In this document: piece by piece, positions 1-6,837 of the stretch | Numbering within the stretch: position 1 is the stretch's first letter | Layout of the letters: every line of letters begins with the position of its first letter | NCBI GenBank assembly: GCA_027314845.1 | Contig: DAHVAA010000057.1 | Span: 1-8,789 of the forward strand | Direction: 5' to 3' | Length of the DNA: 8,789 nucleotides | Source of the DNA: Thermoplasmata archaeon | GTDB taxonomy: Archaea; Thermoplasmatota; Thermoplasmata; UBA184 | The notes under the pieces: generated by a model | Told to the model about the DNA's origin: nothing | The model's database searches: none | What the model saw: only the letters and a program-made list of their open reading frames with translations | Program-made: the position numbers and the translations under genes

Positions 1-1
1 G

Positions 2-346
2 AGCACACGAAAGGCCCGGGAGCTCTACATCGAGCCGAACATGATCCCCTTCGCCGAAGGGGTCATTACCGGCATCGCGGGCGTCCTGCTCAACGAGGGG
101 CGGCGCCGGGGCTTTGACGTGCTCACCTTCCTGGCGGAGGCGCAGTCGGACTACCCGGACGCGCGCGCCGCGGCGAAGGTGATCGAGACGATCAACCGGA
201 TCCTCCTGCGGACCCCGCTCGACCCGGTCCCGCTCTACGCAGAGGCCGAGCGGATCGAGCAGCAGCTGCTGTCGATCCAACGCCACGCCGCCGACCGGTC
301 GAAAGGCGAGTCGACGGCTTCGCCGTCCCAACCGATGTACCGCTGA
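2..346 (+). CDS. PAC2-family protein (proteasome assembly chaperone-like), C-terminal part
   Basis: The reading frame is open from base 2, so the gene starts before the window; the ATG at 41 is internal. The visible 114 residues resemble the C-terminal half of the PAC2 family, a fold shared by eukaryotic proteasome assembly chaperones and widespread archaeal proteins. Seen here: a Gly-rich G-x-I-T-G-I-A-G-V-L-L turn, then a hydrophobic strand leading into a YPD-x-R-A-A segment, then a helical tail rich in Ala, Glu and Ile. The last 20 or so residues are polar and probably disordered. Archaeal members are often linked to proteasome function, but the biochemical role is not settled. The gene ends in TGA and converges on the cysteine desulfurase, whose open frame runs antisense across this gene for 155 bp. 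The family call is fairly secure; the function is inferred. Confidence 0.72.
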   Translation, partial: STRKARELYIEPNMIPFAEGVITGIAGVLLNEGRRRGFDVLTFLAEAQSDYPDARAAAKVIETINRILLRTPLDPVPLYAEAERIEQQLLSIQRHAADRSKGESTASPSQPMYR

Positions 347-1559
347 GCGGGCCCGGTGGGACCCGGGCGAGGAGCTCCCGGATCCCGTCCACGAGTGCCT
401 CCGCGTCCCGACGGTCGTTGTAGAGGTAGAACGACGCCCGAACGTTTCCCGGGAGCCCCCGCCTTTCGTAGAAGGAGTGGACGCAGTGCATCCCCGACCG
501 GACCATCACGTGGTGCCCCTCGTCCAGGAAGAGCGCGACGTCGTGCGGGTCGATCCCGTCGAGCGAGAAGGCGAAGATGCTCGGTCGGTCCTCCGGGTCC
601 TGCGGTCCGAGGAGAGTGACCCGGTCCTCGGCGTCGAGCGCCTTCGTGACGTACCGGTTCAGGTCGAGCTCGCGACGGCGGACCGCATCGAATCCCACCC
701 GGTCGAGCTAGTCGAGCGCGGCGTGCGCGCCGATCACTCCCGCGTAGTTCTGCAGCCCGGCCTCGAACCGGTGCGGAGGCGGTCGGAGCTCGTGGTCGGT
801 CAGCGTGGACCAGGCCACGGTCTCTCCCCCGACCAGGAGCGGTCGCAGCCGCTCGAGCGCCCCCGACCGGGAGAGCAGGACGCCCGTACCGGTCGGGCCG
901 AGCATCTTGTGCCCCGAGACCGCGTAGAAGTCGGCCCCGAGACGCTCGAGGTCGACCCGCTCGTGGGGAGCGGCCTGGCAACCGTCCAGGAGCACGAGCG
1001 CCCCGGCGGCATGGGCCCGCTCGACGACCTCCCGGACCGGCAGCGATCTCCCGTCGAGATTGGAGGTGTGGAAGAGGCTCACCAAGCGCACGCCTCGAGC
1101 CAGCGAACGCTCGAGCTCCTCGACCTCGAACCGACCGTCGTCCGGCAGCGCGAGGACCTCGATCCGGATCCCTCGCTCCCGAGCGAGCCGCTGCCACACG
1201 ACAAGGTTGGAGTTGTGCTCCTGGTCGGAGATCAGCACGCGGTCCCCACGTCGCCAGGGGAATCCCTGCCCGACCAGGTTGATCGCCTCGGTCGCGTTCC
1301 GGAGGAAGACGACGCCGCTCGGGTCGATCCCACCGAAGAATCGAGCGAAGGCCGCCCGAGCGCCCTCGTACCTTCGACCGACCTCCTCGGCGAACCGATG
1401 GAGGCTGCGGCCGGCGCAACCCGGATAGTCGCGGTAGTAGCCCTCCATCGCGGCCAGGACGGGACGCGGGACGTGAGTCATGCACGCCGAGTCAAGGTTG
1501 ACCGGGGGTTCCGGCCGGGCGAGCGCCGGGAAGTCCAAACGGAGCCGGCCGAGGCTCAC
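192..1559 (-). CDS. SufS-like cysteine desulfurase (class V aminotransferase fold) with an in-frame TAG
   Basis: This PLP enzyme would take sulfur from cysteine, giving alanine and an enzyme persulfide for Fe-S or thio-modification pathways. The GTG start at 1559 overlaps the amidohydrolase stop (GTGA, 4 bp). An ATG 26 codons later would remove the conserved N-terminal strand. Residues 1-283 hold the PLP domain: H115 in QEHNSN, D192 and Q195 in LLDGCQ, and Schiff-base K218 in SGHK. Codon 284 (708-710) is TAG. The same frame then continues without a shift with typical family C-terminal sequence, including candidate catalytic C359 in VRSGMHC and a conserved RASFYLYN segment. Family similarity fades near residue 405 (about base 346). 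The next stop is TGA at 192-194, which adds a 50-residue Arg/Gly/Ala/Ser-rich tail antisense to the PAC2 gene. Without readthrough the product lacks its catalytic Cys. It may be a UAG-decoded gene, a recent pseudogene, or a sequencing error. The family is clear; SufS versus a related class V subgroup is less so. Confidence 0.8.
708..710 (-). other. In-frame amber codon inside the cysteine desulfurase gene
   Basis: The plus strand reads cta, so the gene reads TAG at codon 284. It lies between A-A-L-D and L-D-R-V-G-F. SufS-like proteins commonly have A-x-x-Y-L-x-R-I/V-G here, so the TAG replaces a position usually held by Tyr; TAC to TAG is one base change. The 6-mer CTCGAC flanks the TAG on both sides. 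The frame is unchanged across the codon. What decodes it, if anything does, cannot be seen in this window. Confidence 0.9.
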
Positions 1560-2752
1560 GGAGGGCTCCGCTGGAGGCCCTCGGCGGCCGCGGCGAGCGT
1601 GGCCGCACCGATGACGAGCGCCCGCTCATCCGGAGCGAAGGTCGCGCTGTGCAGGCTGGCCGGGCGACCCGGAACGGCGACGCCCAGTCGCAGGAACGTG
1701 CCCGGCACGCGCTCCAGGTAGCGCGAAAAATCCTCGGCGCCCATCAGCGGATGGTCGACCTCGACCACGTTCTTCCGGCCAAGCTCGACTCCGAGCGCCT
1801 CAGCGACGACCCGGGTCGCGGCCGGGTGGTTGTGCAGCGCGGGGTACCCGTGTTGGTACTCGATGCGCACTCGCGCGCCGAGGCTCGCCGCGATCGCCCG
1901 GGTCCGTCGGCGGAGCGTCCGTTCCATCAGCTCCCGGGTCGAGGGGCGGAGCGTGCGAACGGTGCCTTCGAGCACGACCTCGTCCGGAAGGATATTGTGC
2001 CGCGTCCCGCCATGGAACGAACCGACGCTCACGACCACGGGGTCGACCGGGTCGCGGACGCGGCTCACCAGCGCCTGCAGGCCCAGCACGACCTCGCTCG
2101 CGACCACGATCGCGTCCGGACCCTGGTGGGGCGTCGCCGCATGGCCGCCGCGGCCGCGGACGGTGATGCGGAAGAAGTCGGCGGCCGCCATGAACGGTCC
2201 GACCCGCCAGCCGACCTCTCCGAGGGGAAGGCTCGGGTCGACGTGCTGGCCGACCACATAGTCGACGTGGGGCTTCTCCAGCCCGCCGCGTTCGATCAAC
2301 GGTAGCGCGCCGCCGACGTTCCCTTCTTCCTCGGCCGGTTGGAACAACAGGCGGATCGGCCCTGCGGCCCCGGCGGGCGACTTCGAAAGGATCGCCGCCG
2401 CGCCGAGCAGGCATGCCATATGGACATCATGTCCGCACGCGTGCATCCGGCCCGGGAATCGGGACGCGAAGGGAAGGCCGGTCGCTTCGGTCACGGGGAG
2501 GGCGTCCATGTCGGCGCGCAGCGCGACGACCGGCCCGGTCCGGTCGGCCCCGATGGTTCCGACGATCCCGGGAAAGTCGTCGAAGGTGCGACAGGGGATC
2601 CCGAGCTCCCCGAGCGCGCCGAGGAGCCGCTCGCGGGTCTTCTCCTCCTTGAGCGAGAGCTCGGGCTCCTGATGGAGCTGGGAGCGCCACGTCCTCATCG
2701 CCGGAAGGACCCGACGAGCGAGGGTCGTCCAAGACTCTCGGGCGCGTGTCAT
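1556..2752 (-). CDS. M20D-family metallo-amidohydrolase/peptidase
   Basis: Predicted cytoplasmic two-metal hydrolase of the M20D group, which includes hippurate hydrolase, N-acyl-amino-acid deacetylases and indole-acetyl-amino-acid hydrolases. The 398 residues match the usual family length of about 390-400. Likely metal ligands and catalytic residues are C106 and H108 in MHACGHDVHM, the E141/E142 pair in PAEEEGN, H170 in VGQHVDP, and H368 in SLHSATF near the C-terminus. The dimerisation (lid) domain spans about residues 185-300 and includes GRGGHAATPH. L-M-G-A-E-D-F (336-342) is the typical C-terminal family motif. No signal peptide is seen. The ATG at 2752 sits 48 bp below the HAD stop, with its own TATA-like box. 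The stop overlaps the cysteine desulfurase start by 4 bp, so the two are probably translationally coupled. The natural substrate cannot be told from sequence; an acylated or conjugated amino acid is the family-level guess. Confidence 0.9.
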   Translation of the reverse strand: MTRARESWTTLARRVLPAMRTWRSQLHQEPELSLKEEKTRERLLGALGELGIPCRTFDDFPGIVGTIGADRTGPVVALRADMDALPVTEATGLPFASRFPGRMHACGHDVHMACLLGAAAILSKSPAGAAGPIRLLFQPAEEEGNVGGALPLIERGGLEKPHVDYVVGQHVDPSLPLGEVGWRVGPFMAAADFFRITVRGRGGHAATPHQGPDAIVVASEVVLGLQALVSRVRDPVDPVVVSVGSFHGGTRHNILPDEVVLEGTVRTLRPSTRELMERTLRRRTRAIAASLGARVRIEYQHGYPALHNHPAATRVVAEALGVELGRKNVVEVDHPLMGAEDFSRYLERVPGTFLRLGVAVPGRPASLHSATFAPDERALVIGAATLAAAAEGLQRSPP

Positions 2753-2769
2753 CGAGCGAGCAATCGGCC

Positions 2770-2785
2770 GACCGATATAACCGTT
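2770..2785 (-). promoter_or_regulatory. TATA-like box for the amidohydrolase gene
   Basis: On the minus strand this stretch reads AACGGTTATATCGGT, an AT-rich patch in a GC-rich surrounding. TTATAT (2780-2775) is centred about 25 bases upstream of the ATG at 2752. That is the archaeal TATA-to-start-site distance, so the transcript would be nearly leaderless. No Shine-Dalgarno sequence is evident before this ATG, which fits. It may supplement transcription running in from the HAD gene. Confidence 0.45.
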
Positions 2786-2800
2786 GGAACCGGGGTACGG

Positions 2801-3553
2801 TTAGCGAGGAGGGGGACGGGGTCGTCGGGCCTCTTGGAAGAGGACCTCCTCCGTTTGCCGGGGAGCCCGGAACGAGCGGACCTCGGGCACTTCGATCGCA
2901 GAGGGGGGTTCGGCCCCGAAGCGGTTGAACCAGACCGCGCCGATACCGACGTTGCGCGCTCCGAGCACGTCGTTCTGCCAAGAGTCCCCGATCATGACGG
3001 TCTCCTCCGCCGAGGCCCCGGCGCGCGCGAGCGCGGTCGCGAAGATCTGCGGGTCGGGCTTGCTCGCACCGACCTCCTCCGATACGACCAGTAGGTCGAC
3101 CCAGCGCTCCGCGCCGAGGTAGGCGAGCTTCTCTCGCTGCTCCCGGACCTCGTTGTTCGTCACGATGCCCACGACGGTCCGGCCGTGGAGACGCCGGAGC
3201 ATCTCCCGGGCCCCGGGCACGGCGCGGCGGAGCGACTGGTAGAGCTCTCGGTAGCGCGTCGACAACCGGGCCGCCTCTTCCTGGGAAATATCTCGGCCGC
3301 AGAACCGGGCCAGTTCGACGAAGCGGTCTCGGCGGGCTTCCTTCGCGTCCCGGCGACCGGCCAGGACGTCCGGGTGCACCGCTTCGAGCAGCCGCGAGTA
3401 CTCCCGAACGAGCTCCGCGCGTCGACGTTGCCGGAAGAGCGGGTGCTCTTGGGCGAGACGACCGAGCGCATCGCGACAGGTCAAGGCGTGGTCGAAGACC
3501 GTGTCGTCCATGTCGAAGAAGACCGCGGCCGGTACCTCGCCCGCTCGAGCCAT
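2801..3553 (-). CDS. HAD-superfamily hydrolase (subfamily IA, YjjG/5'-nucleotidase-like)
   Basis: Predicted phosphatase of 250 residues with all four HAD motifs. Motif I is D14-M-D16 in FFDMDDT, with the nucleophile and acid/base Asp. Motif II is T132 in IVTNN. Motif III is K165 in ASKPDPQIF. Motif IV is D190 and D195 in IGDSWQND. A helical cap inserted at about residues 20-115 makes it subfamily I. The GDS-x-x-x-D-x-x-G-A-x-x-x-G-I-x-x-V-W-x-N run resembles YjjG-type pyrimidine nucleotidases and related phosphatases acting on small phosphorylated metabolites. The Arg/Pro-rich last 15 residues look disordered. The ATG at 3553 has a strong Shine-Dalgarno, which fixes the start. The stop is TAA, the only one seen in this window. 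It lies upstream of the amidohydrolase on the same strand and is divergent from dnaK. The exact substrate is unknown. Confidence 0.88.
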   Translation of the reverse strand: MARAGEVPAAVFFDMDDTVFDHALTCRDALGRLAQEHPLFRQRRRAELVREYSRLLEAVHPDVLAGRRDAKEARRDRFVELARFCGRDISQEEAARLSTRYRELYQSLRRAVPGAREMLRRLHGRTVVGIVTNNEVREQREKLAYLGAERWVDLLVVSEEVGASKPDPQIFATALARAGASAEETVMIGDSWQNDVLGARNVGIGAVWFNRFGAEPPSAIEVPEVRSFRAPRQTEEVLFQEARRPRPPPR

Positions 3554-3556
3554 TCG

Positions 3557-3565
3557 CCCCTCCTC
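3557..3565 (-). promoter_or_regulatory. Shine-Dalgarno of the HAD hydrolase gene
   Basis: The minus strand reads GAGGAGGGG just upstream of the ATG at 3553-3551, with the GAGG core about 7 bases away. It is the clearest ribosome binding site in the window and supports the chosen start. The amidohydrolase, lsm and citrate synthase starts lack a comparable motif. Confidence 0.7.
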
Positions 3566-3595
3566 AAAGTTCGTCCTCTATCTCGTTGACGGGGA

Positions 3596-3645
3596 AGGCA
3601 AATATGATATCTTTTTATATGAGTGCTTTCATACTATTGTGGAAA
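3596..3645. promoter_or_regulatory. AT-rich divergent promoter between the HAD gene and dnaK
   Basis: This is the most AT-rich stretch in the window. For dnaK (+), TTTTTATAT at 3612-3620 is a good archaeal TATA box. It would place the start site near 3643-3646 and leave a 5' leader of about 45-50 bases. For the HAD gene (-), the reverse strand reads GATATCATATTT at about 3611-3600. That would put its start near 3575 and leave about 20 bases holding the Shine-Dalgarno. The two boxes nearly abut, so both directions may share control. Confidence 0.6.
3618..3633. repeat. Short inverted repeat over the dnaK TATA box
   Basis: TATGA (3618-3622) and TCATA (3629-3633) form 5-bp arms around a 6-base spacer. 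The repeat begins inside the TATA box and runs toward the expected start site. A bound repressor here would block TBP/TFB, as archaeal heat-shock regulators do at their targets. The arms are short and AT-rich, so chance is a real alternative. Confidence 0.3.
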
Positions 3646-3691
3646 GTGTCCGCGGGTCCCTCTCGAGGGAGCCCTCGGCGGGAACTCCATC

Positions 3692-5587
3692 ATGACGAAG
3701 ATCATCGGGATCGACCTGGGAACGAGCAATTCGGCGGCGTCTTTCCTGGAGGGGGGGCGCCCCGTGATCATTCCGAGCGCGGAAGGGACGACCGTCGGCG
3801 GGGGGAAAGCGTTCCCGTCCTACGTGGCGTTCACGAAAGACGGGCAACTGATCGTCGGAGAACCGGCCCGACGCCAGGCGATCTCGAACCCCGAGGGCAC
3901 GATCACCGCCTTCAAGCGGAAGATGGGCACCGACGACCAGTACTCGATCCACGGCAAGAAGTACACGCCCCAGCAGCTCAGCGCCTACCTCCTTCAGAAG
4001 ATCAAGCGGGATGCCGAAGCGTTCCTGGGGGACAAGGTCGAGAAGGCCGTCATCACGGTCCCGGCGTACTTCAACGACAACCAGCGCCAGGCGACGAAGG
4101 ACGCGGGGGCGATCGCGGGGCTCGAGGTCGTCCGCATCATCAACGAGCCGACGGCCGCCTCGCTCGCCTACGGGCTCGACAAGGCGGGGAAGAACCAGAA
4201 GATCCTCGTCTTCGACCTGGGCGGAGGCACGCTTGACGTCACCGTGATGGAGTTCGGCGAGGGCGTCTTCGAGGTCTTGTCGACGAGCGGGGACACCCAG
4301 CTCGGCGGGACCGACATGGACAATGCCATCACCGAGTGGATCGCAGGCGAGTTCCAGAAGGAGTCCGGCGTGAACGTCCGCGGCGACAAGATGGCGATGC
4401 AGCGCGTCCGCGACGCGGCCGAGAAGGCCAAGATCGAGCTGTCCTCGACGCAGCAGAGCGACATCAACCTGCCGTACATCACGGCGGATGCCTCGGGACC
4501 GAAGCACCTGGCGATCAAGCTCACGCGCGCGAAGCTCGAGGAGATGGTCCGCCCGATCATCGAGCGGTGCCGCCACCCGGTGGAGCAGGCGATCCAGTAT
4601 GCGAAGCTCGCGAAGGATCAGATCCACCGGGTCGTGCTTGTCGGCGGTCCGACCCGCATGCCGGTGGTCCAAAAGTTCCTCGAGCAGTCGATCGGCCGCC
4701 CGATCGAGCACGGGGTCGACCCGATGGAGTGCGTCGCGATGGGCGCGGCGATCCAGGGGGGCGTGCTGGCCGGCGAGGTCAAGGACGTCGTCCTGCTCGA
4801 CGTGACGCCGCTCTCGCTCGGGGTCGAGACCCTCGGCGGGGTCTTCACCCGGCTCATCGAGCGGAACACGACCATCCCGACCCGGAAGAGCCAGATCTTC
4901 ACGACGGCGGCCGACAACCAGTCGACGGTCGAGATCCAGATCTCCCAGGGAGAGCGGCCGATGGCCGCGGACAACGTCGCGCTGGGCAGCTTCCTGCTCA
5001 CGGGGATCCCGCCCGCGCCGCGCGGCGTCCCTCAGGTCGAAGTGGCGTTCGATATCGACGCGAACGGGATCCTGAACGTTTCCGCGAAGGATCTCGCCAC
5101 CGGCCGCAAGCAGGGGATCACGATCACCGCGTCCAACAAGCTCTCGAAGGACGAGGTCCAGCGGATGGTCCACCAGGCCGAGGAGTTCGCCGATAAGGAC
5201 AAGGCGCGGGCGGAGCTCGTCACGGCCCGCAACCAGGCCGAATCGCTGGCCTACGAGGCGGAGCGGCTCCTTACGGACCAGAAGGAGAAGATCGAGAGCG
5301 CCGAGGCCGAGAAGGTCCGTGAGAAGATCCAGGCGGTCCGTGACGTCGTCCAGAAGAAGGACGCGACCCCGTCCGAGATCCAGTCCGCGGCGGACGAGCT
5401 CACCCGCGCGCTGCACGCCGTGTCGCAGAAGCTCTACCAGTCCGGTGCGGCGCCGCCTCCCGGCGCCGGCGAACCGCCCCCCACCGAGAGCTCGGAGTCG
5501 CCCGGATCGGGCAGCGTGCCCGGCACGGTCGACGCCGACTTCAAGGTCGTCGACAAGGAGAGCGGCAAGGAACCCGGCTCCTCGTGA
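3692..5587 (+). CDS. dnaK: Molecular chaperone DnaK (Hsp70)
   Basis: ATP-driven cytosolic chaperone that binds exposed hydrophobic segments, normally with DnaJ and GrpE. The 631 residues fit the family. The nucleotide-binding domain spans about 1-362: phosphate-1 loop G6-[17 protein letters not shown] (121-129), phosphate-2 loop [10 protein letters not shown] (174-183), and adenosine motif [10 protein letters not shown] (315-324). The hydrophobic linker V-V-L-L-D (366-370) leads into [11 protein letters not shown] and the beta-sandwich substrate-binding domain to about 480. A helical lid reaches about 582, then a Pro/Ser/Glu-rich tail. The tail ends D-A-D-F-K-V-V-D near residues 614-621, like the bacterial tail that helps recruit cochaperones. 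Between QAISNPEGT and [10 protein letters not shown] the protein lacks the extra segment of proteobacterial DnaK, matching the shorter Gram-positive/archaeal form. The start at 3692 begins the conserved [11 protein letters not shown]; the in-frame ATG at 3623 would add unconserved residues. No grpE or dnaJ lies beside it. Confidence 0.97.
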   Translation: MTKIIGIDLGTSNSAASFLEGGRPVIIPSAEGTTVGGGKAFPSYVAFTKDGQLIVGEPARRQAISNPEGTITAFKRKMGTDDQYSIHGKKYTPQQLSAYLLQKIKRDAEAFLGDKVEKAVITVPAYFNDNQRQATKDAGAIAGLEVVRIINEPTAASLAYGLDKAGKNQKILVFDLGGGTLDVTVMEFGEGVFEVLSTSGDTQLGGTDMDNAITEWIAGEFQKESGVNVRGDKMAMQRVRDAAEKAKIELSSTQQSDINLPYITADASGPKHLAIKLTRAKLEEMVRPIIERCRHPVEQAIQYAKLAKDQIHRVVLVGGPTRMPVVQKFLEQSIGRPIEHGVDPMECVAMGAAIQGGVLAGEVKDVVLLDVTPLSLGVETLGGVFTRLIERNTTIPTRKSQIFTTAADNQSTVEIQISQGERPMAADNVALGSFLLTGIPPAPRGVPQVEVAFDIDANGILNVSAKDLATGRKQGITITASNKLSKDEVQRMVHQAEEFADKDKARAELVTARNQAESLAYEAERLLTDQKEKIESAEAEKVREKIQAVRDVVQKKDATPSEIQSAADELTRALHAVSQKLYQSGAAPPPGAGEPPPTESSESPGSGSVPGTVDADFKVVDKESGKEPGSS

Positions 5588-5615
5588 GCCTGGACCTCCG
5601 GGGCCCCGACCCGTC

Positions 5616-6752
5616 TCACGGCCCGTCGGGCGGCCGCGGCCGGGGCCACGTGCGGCCGGACGCCGGACCGACGTACTCCACGTCCGGGCGGATGAGCCGG
5701 TTGTCCCCCGCCTGCTCGAGCGCATGGGCGGCCCAGCCGGCCGTCCGCGCGAGGGCGAAGGTCGGGGTGAAGAGCTCGGGCGGGAGCCCGATTCCCTCGA
5801 GCACGACCGCGCTGTAGTACTCGACGTTCGTATAGAGCCGAGCTCCGGGACGGGCTTCGCGCAACGCCCGGAGCGCGATCCGCTCGACCCCCTCCGCGAG
5901 CGCCAGGCGCTCGGGGCGCGCGACCGTGTGGGCGAGCTCATGCAGGATCAGTCCCCGAGGGTCGTCGGTCTTGTACGCCCGATGGCCGAAGCCGAAGAGC
6001 ACCTGCCGCCGGGCGAGCCGCTCCCGGATCCACGCCTCCGCGAGCTCCTCCCGTCCGATCGCATCCAGCATCTCGATGACGCGGGCGGGCGCCCCGCCGT
6101 GGACCGGTCCCTTGAGCGTCCCGAAGGCGGCCGTCGCCGCGCTCACGAAGTCGGACTGGGTTGAGATCGCGACGCAGAGCGCGAACGTCGAGGCGTTCAT
6201 CCCGTGGTCGGCCAAGAGGTCGAAGTACCCTTCGAGAGCCCGTACGCAGGCCGGCGTGGGTTCCGTCCCCGAGAGCATCCAGAGGTAGTTCGCGACGTGG
6301 GCGAGCTCGGGCCGCGGGGGGACGGGGTCCCGCCCCTGGCTCCGCCGCACGTGACGCGCCAGGAGCACGGGAGCCTGGGCGATGAGCCGGAACCCCTGCT
6401 CGAGGGTCGGCGGAAAATCGTAGCTCCCGTCCCCGAGGCTCGAGAGGATCGTCCGCAGCGCTTCGAGCGGAGGAAGGCCCGGCGGCAGCGCGTCGACCAC
6501 CCGTTCGAGGGAGGCCGGGACGGTCCGGGCCGCGCCGAGCGCCCGGAGGACCTCGGGGGAAGGATCGGAGTCGGGAGGGTCCCCGTACAGGAGAAGGTGG
6601 ACCACGGACTCGTAGGGGACCCCCGGCACGAGGTCGCGCACGTGGAACCCCCGGAGGACCAGCTCCCCGGTCTCGCCGCCGACGTACGAGATCCGGGACT
6701 TGCCGAAGATCACATCGTCGAGACCTTTCGAGACGTGGGGGCTGGGGGTCAC
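5616..6752 (-). CDS. gltA: Citrate synthase family protein
   Basis: Condenses acetyl-CoA (or another acyl-CoA) with oxaloacetate to start the TCA or methylcitrate cycle. The 378 residues match the short archaeal/Gram-positive form. Seen: GLDDVIFGKSRISYV-type N-terminus (10-24), ADHGMNASTF (181-190), LKGPVHGGA with H218, FGFGHRAY with H257, TNVEYYSAV with E311, and R336 in ALARTAGW followed by A-H-A-L-E-Q. H218 and H257 correspond to the two catalytic His of citrate synthase. The third catalytic residue, usually Asp in N-V-D-F/Y, is Glu here. From memory, some citrate synthase 2/CitA-type proteins share that Glu, so activity is not excluded. A Cys (193) stands where many relatives have Arg in NASTFAARV. 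The start chosen is GTG at 6752, because upstream codons are unconserved and a TATA-like box sits 26 bases before it. It converges on dnaK with 28 bp between stops. Citrate versus 2-methylcitrate synthase cannot be decided. Confidence 0.92.
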   Translation of the reverse strand: MTPSPHVSKGLDDVIFGKSRISYVGGETGELVLRGFHVRDLVPGVPYESVVHLLLYGDPPDSDPSPEVLRALGAARTVPASLERVVDALPPGLPPLEALRTILSSLGDGSYDFPPTLEQGFRLIAQAPVLLARHVRRSQGRDPVPPRPELAHVANYLWMLSGTEPTPACVRALEGYFDLLADHGMNASTFALCVAISTQSDFVSAATAAFGTLKGPVHGGAPARVIEMLDAIGREELAEAWIRERLARRQVLFGFGHRAYKTDDPRGLILHELAHTVARPERLALAEGVERIALRALREARPGARLYTNVEYYSAVVLEGIGLPPELFTPTFALARTAGWAAHALEQAGDNRLIRPDVEYVGPASGRTWPRPRPPDGP

Positions 6753-6837
6753 GGCGCCGGCACGCCGGTGGGGGGGTTTAGGTTCGCGGGTGGCCCGACG
6801 GGCAAACGCTAAAGGTCGGGCGAGGGTCGAGCGGGGG
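6753..6837. promoter_or_regulatory. Divergent promoter region between citrate synthase and lsm
   Basis: This 85-bp spacer has a CTAAA pentamer on each strand. One reads CCTAAACC on the minus strand, with TAAA at 6780-6777, about 26 bases before the citrate synthase GTG. The other is CGCTAAAGG at 6807-6815, about 27 bases before the lsm ATG. Spacing and symmetry suggest degenerate TATA boxes giving leaderless transcripts in both directions. Neither start codon has a convincing Shine-Dalgarno. A run of seven or more G lies at about 6769-6776. Confidence 0.42.

Noticed and set aside
477..1721. Long plus-strand open frame opposite the cysteine desulfurase
   Set aside because: The translation has no family resemblance and is rich in Arg, Glu and Pro. 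The minus strand encodes clear PLP-enzyme motifs over the same bases.
3623..3691. Upstream in-frame ATG for dnaK
   Set aside because: It lies at the edge of the TATA box, before the expected transcription start. It would place unconserved residues ahead of the standard [11 protein letters not shown] beginning.
5588..5615. Possible terminator between dnaK and citrate synthase
   Set aside because: The 28-bp gap is GC-rich and can pair loosely, but has no T-run on either strand, so an archaeal-style terminator cannot be supported.
3629..5941. A 770-codon open frame antisense to dnaK
   Set aside because: Its product is a low-complexity Arg/Leu/Asp-rich sequence with no recognisable domain. It mirrors dnaK codons in GC-rich DNA and also covers part of the citrate synthase gene. 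Long antisense open frames opposite dnaK are a familiar artefact.
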